This document shows positions 1 through 7,964 of a stretch of 64,000 bases of DNA, piece by piece. Source of the stretch: an uncultured Prevotella sp. (GTDB lineage Bacteria; Bacteroidota; Bacteroidia; Bacteroidales; Bacteroidaceae); assembly GCA_934256705.1 (NCBI GenBank), contig CAKQPF010000009.1, positions 1 to 64,000 on the forward strand, in the 5' to 3' direction. Under the pieces are notes generated by a model. The model was not told the origin of the DNA, ran no database searches, and was given only the letters and a program-made list of their open reading frames with translations. Made by a program: the position numbers and the translations under genes. Position 1 is the stretch's first letter; every line of letters starts with the position of its first letter.

Positions 1-113
1 CTCGTTGGTTGCAACGAGGGAAGTCGTGCATGGGGAAGTACGACAAACCTACCTGAGTAGTTACCAACTTTTCGGCTGTAATTCGCAAAAAAAATATTTT
101 TCTTCAAAAGAAG

Positions 114-291
114 TTCCACCCTTCCACCTCGGAGGTGTATAAGTTTGATAGCCAATATGTTATACGAGGTGGAATTAGGGTGGAATTAGGGTGGAATTAC
201 ATGAAGTTCCACCCTAATTCCACACCTAATTCCACCTCATGCAATCCGCTGATTATCAGAACGGTAACGACACTGAGGTGGAAGGGTGGAA
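114..291. repeat. Nested inverted repeat of GTGGAATTAGG-type words
   Basis: Outer arms 114-130 and 275-291 are perfect 17-bp reverse complements (TTCCACCCTTCCACCTC). Nested inside, 166-238 is a second inverted repeat of about 30 bp per arm with one indel, built from tandem GTGGAATTAGG words on the left and CCTAATTCCAC words on the right, around a short loop near 208-212. Its function is unknown; it could form a cruciform or long hairpin. Confidence 0.75.
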
Positions 292-422
292 TTACAAACC
301 ACAAAATATTTTTTTTCTGGAAATAAGGTCGGAAAAGCATCAACGACTGTTAAATCGGTGCATTTCATTTAAAAAAGACCATGCCACCAAACAATCAGAC
401 AATGAAACGACAAGTTTTATTT

Positions 423-519
423 GGTACTGTCTTCCAGACAGCCGTCCTACTATGTTTTATGAATCCCGAGACTTCGTCCCGGGTTACTCTCGCTTCGCTC
501 GGTACTGTCTTCCAGACAG
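423..519 (+). repeat. Interspersed hairpin repeat family A, copy 1
   Basis: The copy begins and ends with a GGTA-CTGTCT-TCC-AGACAG hairpin. Between them is a CCCGAGAC-TTC-GTCCCGGG hairpin and a conserved TTACTCTCGCTTCGCTCGG segment. Related copies lie at 1362-1457, 6086-6182, 24880-24973 (opposite strand) and 25025-25120. All are intergenic. Confidence 0.8.
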
Positions 520-584
520 AGGTGACTAACCGACAACCGATAACCAACAACCTTTTTTATCCATTGATATTTCCCCCTATCAGG

Positions 585-891
585 GCTCAATAGCCTACGG
601 ACTCTTTCGCCCACGCTCAAAATCTATCACGGATAGCACGGATGCAACGGATTTTATCTTTTCACGGATTCTTTATTGTCTTTTGGATCTGAATATGATT
701 TTCTTGCGCCTATCGGCGCGGGATTCCTCCAGTTGATGAAAATCCGTCAAAATCCTTGCGCCCGTCAGGCGCACACAATCCTAAAGCATCAAATAAAACA
801 TCCGTGAAAGAACAGATCCGTTGCATCCGTGCTATCCGTGTTTCTTTTGAACGCTTGTGGTCGTCGCGAAGCGATGACCATAAAGGTGTAA
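585..891 (+). repeat. 307-bp direct repeat, copy 1
   Basis: Nearly identical to 1046-1352 at a constant offset of 461 bp. Only a few substitutions are visible, at the edges and near a CGGATAGCACGGATG word. It contains degenerate ATCCGTG/CACGGAT words but no open frame with recognisable content. It may be non-coding repeat DNA duplicated locally. Confidence 0.8.
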
Positions 892-1045
892 CACCATAAA
901 CAAACATCCGTTCAATCCGTCAGATCCGTGTTCGAACACACACACACACACGACCTCAGGGTTTTTAATTGACCACGGATTTAACGGATTTAACGGATAA
1001 TCTTTGCCTGGAAGGGCAATACCAACATTTGAATTGTAATACACA

Positions 1046-1352
1046 GCTCAAGAGCCTACGTGCTCTTTCGCCCACGCTCAAAATCTATCACGGATAACAC
1101 TGATGCAACGGATTTTATCTTTTCACGGATTCTTTATTGTCTTTTGGATCTGAATATGATTTTCTTGCGCCTATCGGCGCGGGATTCCTCCAGTTGATGA
1201 AAATCCGTCAAAATCCTTGCGCCCGTCAGGCGCACACAATCCTAAAGCATCAAATAAAACATCCGTGAAAGAACAGATCCGTTGCATCCGTGCTATCCGT
1301 GTTTCTTTTGAACGCTTGTGCTCGTCGCGAAGCGATGAGCACATGAAATCCG
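1046..1352 (+). repeat. 307-bp direct repeat, copy 2
   Basis: Second copy of the 585-891 repeat, 461 bp downstream. The copies end at a CGTCGCGAAGCGATGA hairpin-like word, where their flanks diverge. This copy is followed at once by a family A hairpin repeat. Confidence 0.8.
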
Positions 1353-1361
1353 GCTTGTGTT

Positions 1362-1457
1362 GGTACTGTCTTCCAGACAGCCCCTTACTACTTGTTTATA
1401 ATCCCGAGACTTCGTCCCGGGTTACTCTCGCTTCGCTCGGTACTGTCTTCCAGACAG
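1362..1457 (+). repeat. Interspersed hairpin repeat family A, copy 2
   Basis: Same layout as the copy at 423-519: terminal CTGTCT-TCC-AGACAG hairpins around the CCCGAGACTTCGTCCCGGG and CTCGCTTCGCTCGG segments. Confidence 0.8.
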
Positions 1458-1464
1458 AGATGAC

Positions 1465-1512
1465 CAACTAAACAACCAGACAACCAAACAACCAAACAAC
1501 CAAACAACTAAA
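1465..1512. repeat. AACAACCA simple-sequence repeat
   Basis: Degenerate tandem AACAACCA/AAACAACC units run up to the carB stop codon. Similar GTTTGTTTTGTTG tracts precede carA (5987-6030) and lie at 60030-60130. Confidence 0.7.
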
Positions 1513-1514
1513 TC

Positions 1515-4500
1515 CTACTCATTGCCGTATTCATCCCATGCCTTGATGGCGAGATCATCGAGCGTCATGGTGGTGAAGGCATGGATGAAGGCGGAGGCGA
1601 GACGGTCGTTGGTGAGGAGAGGGACGTTGAAGTCGATGGCGGCACGGCGTATCTTGTATCCGTTGGACAACTCGTGTGAGGTGAGGTTCTTCGGGATATT
1701 GATTACCATGTCTATCTCCTTGCGGCGTATCATGTCGAGGGCCTGCGGTTGGGTCTCCTCCGATGGCCAATAGACGCGCTTGCATTCCACTCCATTGTCT
1801 ATCAGATAGCGGTAACTGCCACCCGTGGCATATAGCTGATAACCCTTTTCCGCCAGATGGCGACAAGGCTCTAAGAGCGCTGCTTTCTGATGAGCATCAC
1901 CAGAAGAGATAAGGATGGAATGCTCCGGCACTCGCAGTCCGACGGAGAGCATGGACTTGAGAATGGCGCAGTCGGTGTCGTCGCCGAGACAGCTCACCTC
2001 GCCTGTGCTGCTCATGTCCACACCGAGGACAGGGTCAGCCTTCTGCAATCGGCTGAAGGAGAACTGTGAAGCCTTTATGCCTACATAGTCGAGGTCGAAC
2101 TCTGTCTTGGTAGGACGCTCGTAAGGCACTCCCATCATAATCTTGGAAGCCAGTTGGATAAGGTTCAGTTTGAGCACCTTGCTGACAAATGGGAATGAGC
2201 GAGAGGCGCGGAGATTGCATTCTATGACCATTATGTCATTGTCGCGCGCCATAAACTGGATGTTGAACGGACCAGAGATATGCAGCTCGGCAGCGATTTT
2301 CTTTGCCACTTTCTTGATGCGACGCATGGTCTCGTAGTACAGTTTCTGCGGAGGAAACTGTATGGTGGCATCGCCGGAATGCACTCCAGCAAACTCTACG
2401 TGCTCGGAAATGGCGTAGGCTATTATCTCGCCTTTGTCTGCCACTGCGTCCATCTCTATCTCCTTGGCTCCCTGGATGAAGCGTGATATGACGACAGGAT
2501 GCTTCTGGCTCACGTTGGCTGCCATCTGGAGGAAACGCTCCAACTCGTCATGATTGGAGCATACATTCATCGCTGCGCCAGAAAGGACGTAGGAAGGACG
2601 CACGAGTACCGGGAACCCTACCTGGGCTATGAATTCATCGACGTCAGTCATATTGGTCAGTTCCTTCCATGCTGGCTGCACCACTCCGATGCGGTCGCAC
2701 ATGGATGAGAATTTCTGTCGGTCTTCGGCATTGTCGATATACTGTGCCTGAGTGCCGAGGATAGGCACCTGTTGCTCGTCGAGACGCATGGCGAGATTGT
2801 TAGGTATCTGTCCGCCCACGGAGAGGATGACGCCTTGCGGGCATTCGAGGTCGATGATGTCCATCACACGCTCGAAGGTCAGTTCGTCGAAATAGAGACG
2901 GTCGCACATGTCATAGTCGGTGGAGACGGTCTCAGGATTGTAGTTTATCATCACGCTTGGGCAACCTTGATTGCGCACGGTTTGCAGAGCATTGACAGAG
3001 CACCAGTCGAATTCCACAGAGGAACCTATGCGGTAAGCACCCGAACCGAGAACGATGATTGGGGGTTGTTGCTGTGAAAGGGTGATGTCGTGTGCGGTTC
3101 CGCTGTACGTGAGATAGAGGTAATTGGTCTGTGCAGGAAATTCTCCAGCGAGAGTGTCTATCTGCTTGATGACAGGGAGAATGCCAAGCTCCTTACGGCG
3201 TGAGCGCACCTGCAGTCCCAGCTCACCGTCATTGAGCACGGCGCGTGCTATCTGGAAGTCGCTGAATCCCTTGCGCTTAGCCTCGAAGAGGAGGTCGGTA
3301 GGCACTGCGTTGAGGTCGTCATATTCAGCCAATAAGGAGTCTGTGCGCACGATGCCCATGAGCTTTTGCAGAAACCATTTGTCGATTTTTGTCAGGTCGT
3401 GAATCTGATCCACGGTGTAACCAGCTTTCATGGCTTTAGAGATGACGAAGATGCGCTTGTCGGTAGGCTCGCGGAGAGCTTTGTCGATGTCATCCACTTT
3501 CAGCACTTTATTCTCCACAAAGCCGTGCATTCCCTGACCGATCATGCGGAGACCTTTCTGTATAGCCTCTTCGAAAGTGCGGCCGATAGCCATCACTTCG
3601 CCAACGGACTTCATGCTCGAACCAAGCTCGCGGTCCACTCCCTGGAACTTGCCGAGGTCCCAACGCGGAATCTTGCATACCACATAGTCGAGAGCCGGCT
3701 CGAAGAATGCCGACGTGGTCTTGGTCACTGAGTTCTTGAGGTCGAAGAGACCATAGCCGAGTCCTAGTTTGGCGGCCACGAAAGCGAGAGGATAACCGGT
3801 GGCTTTTGATGCGAGTGCAGAAGAACGGGAGAGACGGGCGTTGACCTCAATGACGCGGTAATCCTCGGAGAACGGGTCGTAGGCATACTGCACATTGCAT
3901 TCGCCGACGATGCCGATGTGGCGGATAATCCTGATGGAGAGTTCGCGGAGCTTGTGGTAATCACGGTTGGAGAGCGTCTGCGACGGAGCCACGACGATGC
4001 TCTCGCCGGTATGTATGCCCAACGGGTCGAAGTTTTCCATGTTGCATACCGTGATGCAGTTGTCGAAACGGTCGCGCACCACTTCGTATTCCACTTCCTT
4101 CCATCCTTTCAGACTCTTCTCCACGAGAATCTGAGGGGAGAAGGAGAGAGCCTTGTTGCCCACGGTGATGAGTTCCTCCTCATTGTCACAGAATCCCGAA
4201 CCCAGCCCTCCGAGGGCGTAAGCGGCACGGATGATGACAGGATAACCGAGTTCCGCTGCCGCAGTCTTAGCCTCTTCGAGGGTGTTGCAGGCATGACTCT
4301 TGATGGTGTTGACGCCGATTTCATCGAGCCTTTCGACGAAGAGTTCGCGGTCTTCCGTGTCGATGATGGCTTGAACCGGTGTGCCCAACACTTTGACCCC
4401 GTACTTCTCCAGCACTCCGGAGTGGTAGAGTTCCACTCCACAGTTGAGAGCTGTCTGTCCGCCAAAGCTGAGCAGGATGCCGTCAGGACGCTCTTTCTCA

Positions 4501-4727
4501 ATGACTCTCTCCACGAAATATGGGGTGACAGGCAGGAAATAGACTCTGTCAGCCACGCCTTCAGATGTCTGTACGGTGGCGATGTTAGGATTGATGAGGA
4601 CAGACTTGATGCCTTCCTCTTTCAGCGCCTTTAGTGCTTGGCTTCCGGAGTAGTCGAATTCTCCGGCTTCGCCTATCTTTAATGCTCCGGATCCGAGGAG
4701 CAGGACTTTCTTTATATTATTGGTCAT
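1515..4727 (-). CDS. carB: Carbamoyl-phosphate synthase large subunit
   Basis: Makes carbamoyl phosphate from ammonia (channelled from CarA), bicarbonate and two ATP, for pyrimidine and arginine synthesis in the cytoplasm. The 1070 residues match the usual length. The N-terminus KKVLLLGSGALKIGEAGEFD is the first synthetase half. The second half restarts near residue 555 with IIVLGSGAYRIGSSVEFDW. Each half has ATP-grasp sequence, and the C-terminal 130 residues are the MGS-type allosteric domain (ATGGSYRYL). The ATG start directly precedes the conserved N-terminus. carA lies upstream on the same strand, 173 bp away. That gap contains a C11 homopolymer and simple repeats. Nothing appears truncated. 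Confidence 0.98.
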   Translation of the reverse strand: MTNNIKKVLLLGSGALKIGEAGEFDYSGSQALKALKEEGIKSVLINPNIATVQTSEGVADRVYFLPVTPYFVERVIEKERPDGILLSFGGQTALNCGVELYHSGVLEKYGVKVLGTPVQAIIDTEDRELFVERLDEIGVNTIKSHACNTLEEAKTAAAELGYPVIIRAAYALGGLGSGFCDNEEELITVGNKALSFSPQILVEKSLKGWKEVEYEVVRDRFDNCITVCNMENFDPLGIHTGESIVVAPSQTLSNRDYHKLRELSIRIIRHIGIVGECNVQYAYDPFSEDYRVIEVNARLSRSSALASKATGYPLAFVAAKLGLGYGLFDLKNSVTKTTSAFFEPALDYVVCKIPRWDLGKFQGVDRELGSSMKSVGEVMAIGRTFEEAIQKGLRMIGQGMHGFVENKVLKVDDIDKALREPTDKRIFVISKAMKAGYTVDQIHDLTKIDKWFLQKLMGIVRTDSLLAEYDDLNAVPTDLLFEAKRKGFSDFQIARAVLNDGELGLQVRSRRKELGILPVIKQIDTLAGEFPAQTNYLYLTYSGTAHDITLSQQQPPIIVLGSGAYRIGSSVEFDWCSVNALQTVRNQGCPSVMINYNPETVSTDYDMCDRLYFDELTFERVMDIIDLECPQGVILSVGGQIPNNLAMRLDEQQVPILGTQAQYIDNAEDRQKFSSMCDRIGVVQPAWKELTNMTDVDEFIAQVGFPVLVRPSYVLSGAAMNVCSNHDELERFLQMAANVSQKHPVVISRFIQGAKEIEMDAVADKGEIIAYAISEHVEFAGVHSGDATIQFPPQKLYYETMRRIKKVAKKIAAELHISGPFNIQFMARDNDIMVIECNLRASRSFPFVSKVLKLNLIQLASKIMMGVPYERPTKTEFDLDYVGIKASQFSFSRLQKADPVLGVDMSSTGEVSCLGDDTDCAILKSMLSVGLRVPEHSILISSGDAHQKAALLEPCRHLAEKGYQLYATGGSYRYLIDNGVECKRVYWPSEETQPQALDMIRRKEIDMVINIPKNLTSHELSNGYKIRRAAIDFNVPLLTNDRLASAFIHAFTTMTLDDLAIKAWDEYGNE

Positions 4728-4750
4728 GGTGTTTTAAGAAAAATATAAGT

Positions 4751-4875
4751 GAATAGTGAAAAGTGAATAGTGAAAAGTGAATAATCGCGCTGACGCAATT
4801 GGGAAACCGCAAGCCGTAGTACGTATATAGCCTCCCCCCCCCCCTTATAGGGGGATAAGAGGGGGCTTATTCCCT
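4751..4875. repeat. carA-carB spacer: AGTGAATAGTGAAA repeat and C11 tract
   Basis: Tandem GTGAAAAGTGAATA words (4751-4783) run into a GCGCTGACGCA word. An 11-C homopolymer (4834-4844) and a CCCCC-TTATA-GGGGG hairpin follow. Similar GTGAAAAGTGA tracts next to a GACGCA word occur at 39733-39780 and 48880-48970. Such a C tract is prone to length change, but it is intergenic here. Confidence 0.6.
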
Positions 4876-4900
4876 ATTTTCTATTCCTCTTCAGAGTGGG

Positions 4901-5986
4901 CTATAATAAGGAGAAGAATTGTCCGAAGATAAATTCCGTATCGGTAGGTCCGGAGCAGGCTTCGGGATGAAACTGTGCCGAAAACCAAGGGTGGGACTTG
5001 TGGCGTATGCCCTCATTCGAACCGTCATTCATATTGATGAAGAGTGGTTCCCAGTCGGCAGGGATGGTGTCATTATTGACAGCGTAGCCGTGATTCTGGG
5101 ACGTGATGTAGCAGTGCTCAGTCAGTTTTCCATCCTCCAGAAGGCGCACAGGCTGGTTGTGACCACGATGACCATATTTCAGTTTCTCCACCTTTGCTCC
5201 AGCAGCCAGAGCCAGAATCTGGTTTCCCATGCAGATACCATAGATAGGCTTGCCATGTTTCATGAATTCCTTGACGTGGCTGACGGTCTCCGAGCATAGG
5301 TTCGGGTCGCCAGGACCATTGGAAATGAAGAGTCCATCAAAGTCACCGATGCTATTAAAGTCATAATCCCACGGCACCACAGTGATGGAGACGTCGTATT
5401 TCAGAAGCTCGCGGATAATGTTTTGCTTCACTCCCATATCGACGAGGCAGACCTTCTTCTTGCCTTCACCGAAATGCTCCACCACCTTTGTGCTCACGAT
5501 ATCCACCTGATTGACGAGGTTAGGGTCTTCAAACTCTATGTCCTCACCATCATCGAAGACAATCTTGCCTGGCATACTGCCGTGCTCGCGCAGAATCTTG
5601 GTGAGTTCGCGGGTGTCTATTCCCTCTATTCCCACAATCTTTTCCTCCTTGAGCCACTGGGCAAGAGAGCGGTTGGCATTCCAGTGGCTGTACTCTTCAG
5701 AGTAATCACTGACCACGAGAGCGCGGACATGGATGTGGTCGCTCTCATAGAAAGAAGAGAGACCGTTAGCCTCTTCCGAAGCAGAAGGGACGCCGTAATT
5801 GCCCACGAGGGGGAAAGTCATCACCAGAATCTGACCACTGTAGGAAGGGTCGGTGAGGCTTTCAGGGTAGCCCATCATGGCGGTGTTGAAGACAACCTCG
5901 CCATTTACAGCCTTCTCGTAGCCGAAGCTGGTGCCACGAAACTCGTATCCACCTTCAAGCTTCAGAGTAACTTTTCTTTTATTCAT
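4901..5986 (-). CDS. carA: Carbamoyl-phosphate synthase small (glutaminase) subunit
   Basis: Hydrolyses glutamine and passes ammonia to CarB. From the chosen ATG (MNKRKVTLKLEGG) it has 361 residues. A longer in-frame start would add about 20 residues read from a TTGTTTG repeat and is unlikely. The N-terminal CPSase small domain (GYPESLTDPSYSGQ) is followed by a class I amidotransferase domain with nucleophile Cys252 in YGICMGNQ and the His/Glu end of the triad in QFHPEACSGPTD. It lies upstream of carB in the same direction, so the two are probably co-transcribed. Confidence 0.97.
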   Translation of the reverse strand: MNKRKVTLKLEGGYEFRGTSFGYEKAVNGEVVFNTAMMGYPESLTDPSYSGQILVMTFPLVGNYGVPSASEEANGLSSFYESDHIHVRALVVSDYSEEYSHWNANRSLAQWLKEEKIVGIEGIDTRELTKILREHGSMPGKIVFDDGEDIEFEDPNLVNQVDIVSTKVVEHFGEGKKKVCLVDMGVKQNIIRELLKYDVSITVVPWDYDFNSIGDFDGLFISNGPGDPNLCSETVSHVKEFMKHGKPIYGICMGNQILALAAGAKVEKLKYGHRGHNQPVRLLEDGKLTEHCYITSQNHGYAVNNDTIPADWEPLFINMNDGSNEGIRHKSHPWFSAQFHPEACSGPTDTEFIFGQFFSLL

Positions 5987-6085
5987 AGTTGTTTGTTTTG
6001 TTGTCTGTTTGTTTTGTTGTTTTGTTGTCTGGAAGAAAGTACCCAATCAGACTGGAGCATACAATACAAGTATCTTCTTCATATA

Positions 6086-6182
6086 GGTACTGTCTTCCAG
6101 ACAGCCCATTCCTTCTTGTATTTATATCCCGAGACATCGTCCCGGGTTACTCTCGCTTCGCTCGGTATTGGCTTCCAGCCAA
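6086..6182 (+). repeat. Interspersed hairpin repeat family A, copy 3
   Basis: Lies in the 259-bp carA-pyrG gap. The right-end hairpin reads TTGGCT-TCC-AGCCAA instead of CTGTCT-TCC-AGACAG, so both arms changed together. The rest of the gap is a GTTTGTTTTGTTG simple repeat on the carA side and an ATTATGCATTATGAATT simple repeat (about 6205-6248) on the pyrG side. Confidence 0.8.
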
Positions 6183-6245
6183 ATCTTATAGTCCGTGAGA
6201 AGTGAATTATGCATTATGAATTATGCATTATTCATTATGCATTAT

Positions 6246-7838
6246 TCATTTCCCAATTGCGGCCTCTATGAAGGACATGAAGAGCGGATGCGGATGGAGC
6301 ACTGTGCTCTGATATTCAGGATGGAACTGCGTTCCGACATACCATTTCAGTTCCGGCATCTCCACTATCTCCACCAGTCCAGACTCAGGATTGCGACCAG
6401 TACACTTCATACCGTGAGCCTCGTATTCGTCAAGATACTTGCTATTAAACTCATAACGGTGGCGGTGACGCTCGCGAATGGTCTCCTTTCCGTAGATGGA
6501 AGCCACCTTCGAATCCTTCATCAGTTGGCAGTCGTAAGCACCGAGACGCATCGTTCCACCCATGTTGGAGATGTTCTTCTGGTCCTCCATCATGTCGATG
6601 ACGTTGTGAGGCGTCTGACTGTCCATCTCACTGCTATTGGCATCGCTGTAGCTCAGCACGTCGCGGGCAAACTCGATGACCATCATCTGCATACCGAGAC
6701 ATATTCCAAAGCAAGGCACATCATGAGTGCGAGCATATTCGGCGGCAATGATCTTGCCCTCGATACCACGCTGACCGAAGCCCGGACAGATTACTATTCC
6801 GTCCTGGTTGCCAAGCTTTTCCTCGATGTTTTCGGAGGAGAGAAATTCGGAATTGATGAATGTGATATTCACCTTATGATGATGGTATGTGGCAGCGTGA
6901 GAGAGACTCTCGCTGATGGACTTGTAAGCATCCTGCAGATTGTATTTTCCTACGAGACCGATATTCACCACTTCGGTGGCAGAATTGCGCAGTTCGAGGA
7001 AGTGAAGCCACGGACCGAGCTGCGGAGTCTCGCCGACAGGGATTCCCATCTTGCGCAGAATAGCGCTGTCAAGTCCCTGACGCTGCATATTGACAGGCAC
7101 CTCATAGATGCTTGGAAGGTCCTCGCTCTGGATGACGCATTCCAAATCTACATTGCAGAAACCAGCCACTTTCATCCTCATATTGTCGTCCAGATGCTTC
7201 TCTGTGCGGAGGATGAGGATGTCAGGCTGAATGCCGTAACTGAGCATTTCCTTGACGGAATGCTGAGTAGGCTTGGTCTTCAGTTCGCCGGCAGCCCTGA
7301 GATAAGGCACATAAGTGAGGTGGACGCTGATGGCATCCTTGCCAAGTTCCCATTTCAGTTGTCGGATAGCTTCCAGGAAAGGGGCGCTCTCGATGTCGCC
7401 AATCGTGCCGCCTATCTCTGTGATAACGAAGTCATAGAGCCCCGTTTCTCCGAGATACTTGATGTTATTCTTTATCTCGTCAGTGATATGAGGCACCACT
7501 TGTATGGTCTTTCCGAGGAAATCACCATGACGCTCCTTGTCGATGACCGACTTGTAGATGCGTCCCGTCGTCATACTGTTGGCTTTTGTGGTCTGAATAC
7601 CAGTGAAACGCTCATAGTGACCGAGGTCGAGATCGGTTTCCATGCCGTCAACAGTGACGTAGCATTCGCCGTGTTCGTAAGGATTGAGCGTGCCGGGGTC
7701 GATGTTGATGTATGGGTCAAACTTCTGGATGGTTATCTTATAGCCTCTTGCTTGCAGCAGTTTGCCTATGGAAGCAGAGATGATACCTTTGCCTAAGGAG
7801 GAAACTACGCCTCCTGTTACGAAGATGTATTTTGCCAT
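6246..7838 (-). CDS. pyrG: CTP synthase
   Basis: Converts UTP to CTP using ATP and glutamine. The chosen ATG gives 530 residues starting MAKYIFVTGGVVSSLGKG, the invariant start of the synthetase domain; an in-frame start 17 codons upstream has no conserved sequence. The synthetase domain fills roughly residues 1-270. The class I glutaminase domain carries Cys380 in FGICLGMQ and ends with GTQFHPEYQS. It sits between carA and the PurF-type gene on the same strand, within a group of glutamine-using enzymes. Confidence 0.98.
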   Translation of the reverse strand: MAKYIFVTGGVVSSLGKGIISASIGKLLQARGYKITIQKFDPYINIDPGTLNPYEHGECYVTVDGMETDLDLGHYERFTGIQTTKANSMTTGRIYKSVIDKERHGDFLGKTIQVVPHITDEIKNNIKYLGETGLYDFVITEIGGTIGDIESAPFLEAIRQLKWELGKDAISVHLTYVPYLRAAGELKTKPTQHSVKEMLSYGIQPDILILRTEKHLDDNMRMKVAGFCNVDLECVIQSEDLPSIYEVPVNMQRQGLDSAILRKMGIPVGETPQLGPWLHFLELRNSATEVVNIGLVGKYNLQDAYKSISESLSHAATYHHHKVNITFINSEFLSSENIEEKLGNQDGIVICPGFGQRGIEGKIIAAEYARTHDVPCFGICLGMQMMVIEFARDVLSYSDANSSEMDSQTPHNVIDMMEDQKNISNMGGTMRLGAYDCQLMKDSKVASIYGKETIRERHRHRYEFNSKYLDEYEAHGMKCTGRNPESGLVEIVEMPELKWYVGTQFHPEYQSTVLHPHPLFMSFIEAAIGK

Positions 7839-7886
7839 TGCTTTTGGGAATGTGGGGTTATTATTGTGGGAAGGATTTTTGGGAAT

Positions 7887-7917
7887 CAACCAGTAACGTG
7901 GCTGACACGGTGGCGGT
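7887..7917 (+). repeat. Interspersed hairpin repeat family B, copy 1
   Basis: A degenerate copy (ACCAGTAACGTGGCTGACAC) of the roughly 30-bp repeat with consensus CAGCC-GGTAACGC-GGCTG followed by ACACAGTGGCGG. It lies in the gap upstream of pyrG. Nine copies are visible in the window, all in the + orientation. Confidence 0.7.
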
Positions 7918-7964
7918 CGCTTGCGTTATCGGGGGTGATTAGCGGATGCTGGCACGGTGGCTTG

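Larger units (their letters stand above)
1..1514. other. Gene-free, repeat-rich region
   Basis: I see no convincing protein-coding gene between the window edge and the end of carB. Open frames here are short, overlap repeats and lack recognisable domains. The stretch holds a nested palindrome (114-291), two copies of a hairpin repeat (423-519, 1362-1457), a 307-bp direct repeat (585-891 and 1046-1352), many degenerate ATCCGT/ACGGAT words and an AACAACCA-type simple repeat up to the carB stop. The first 60 bases could be the tail of something outside the window, but nothing supports a call. Confidence 0.7.

Noticed and set aside
239..529. Short frames in the first 600 bases
   Set aside because: They run through the nested palindrome and the family A repeat, and their peptides simply translate repeat sequence (for example YCLPDS).
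6195..7796. Long rightward open frame (533 codons) opposite pyrG
   Set aside because: It is entirely antisense to a highly conserved CTP synthase and its translation has no domain; it is a codon-bias shadow.
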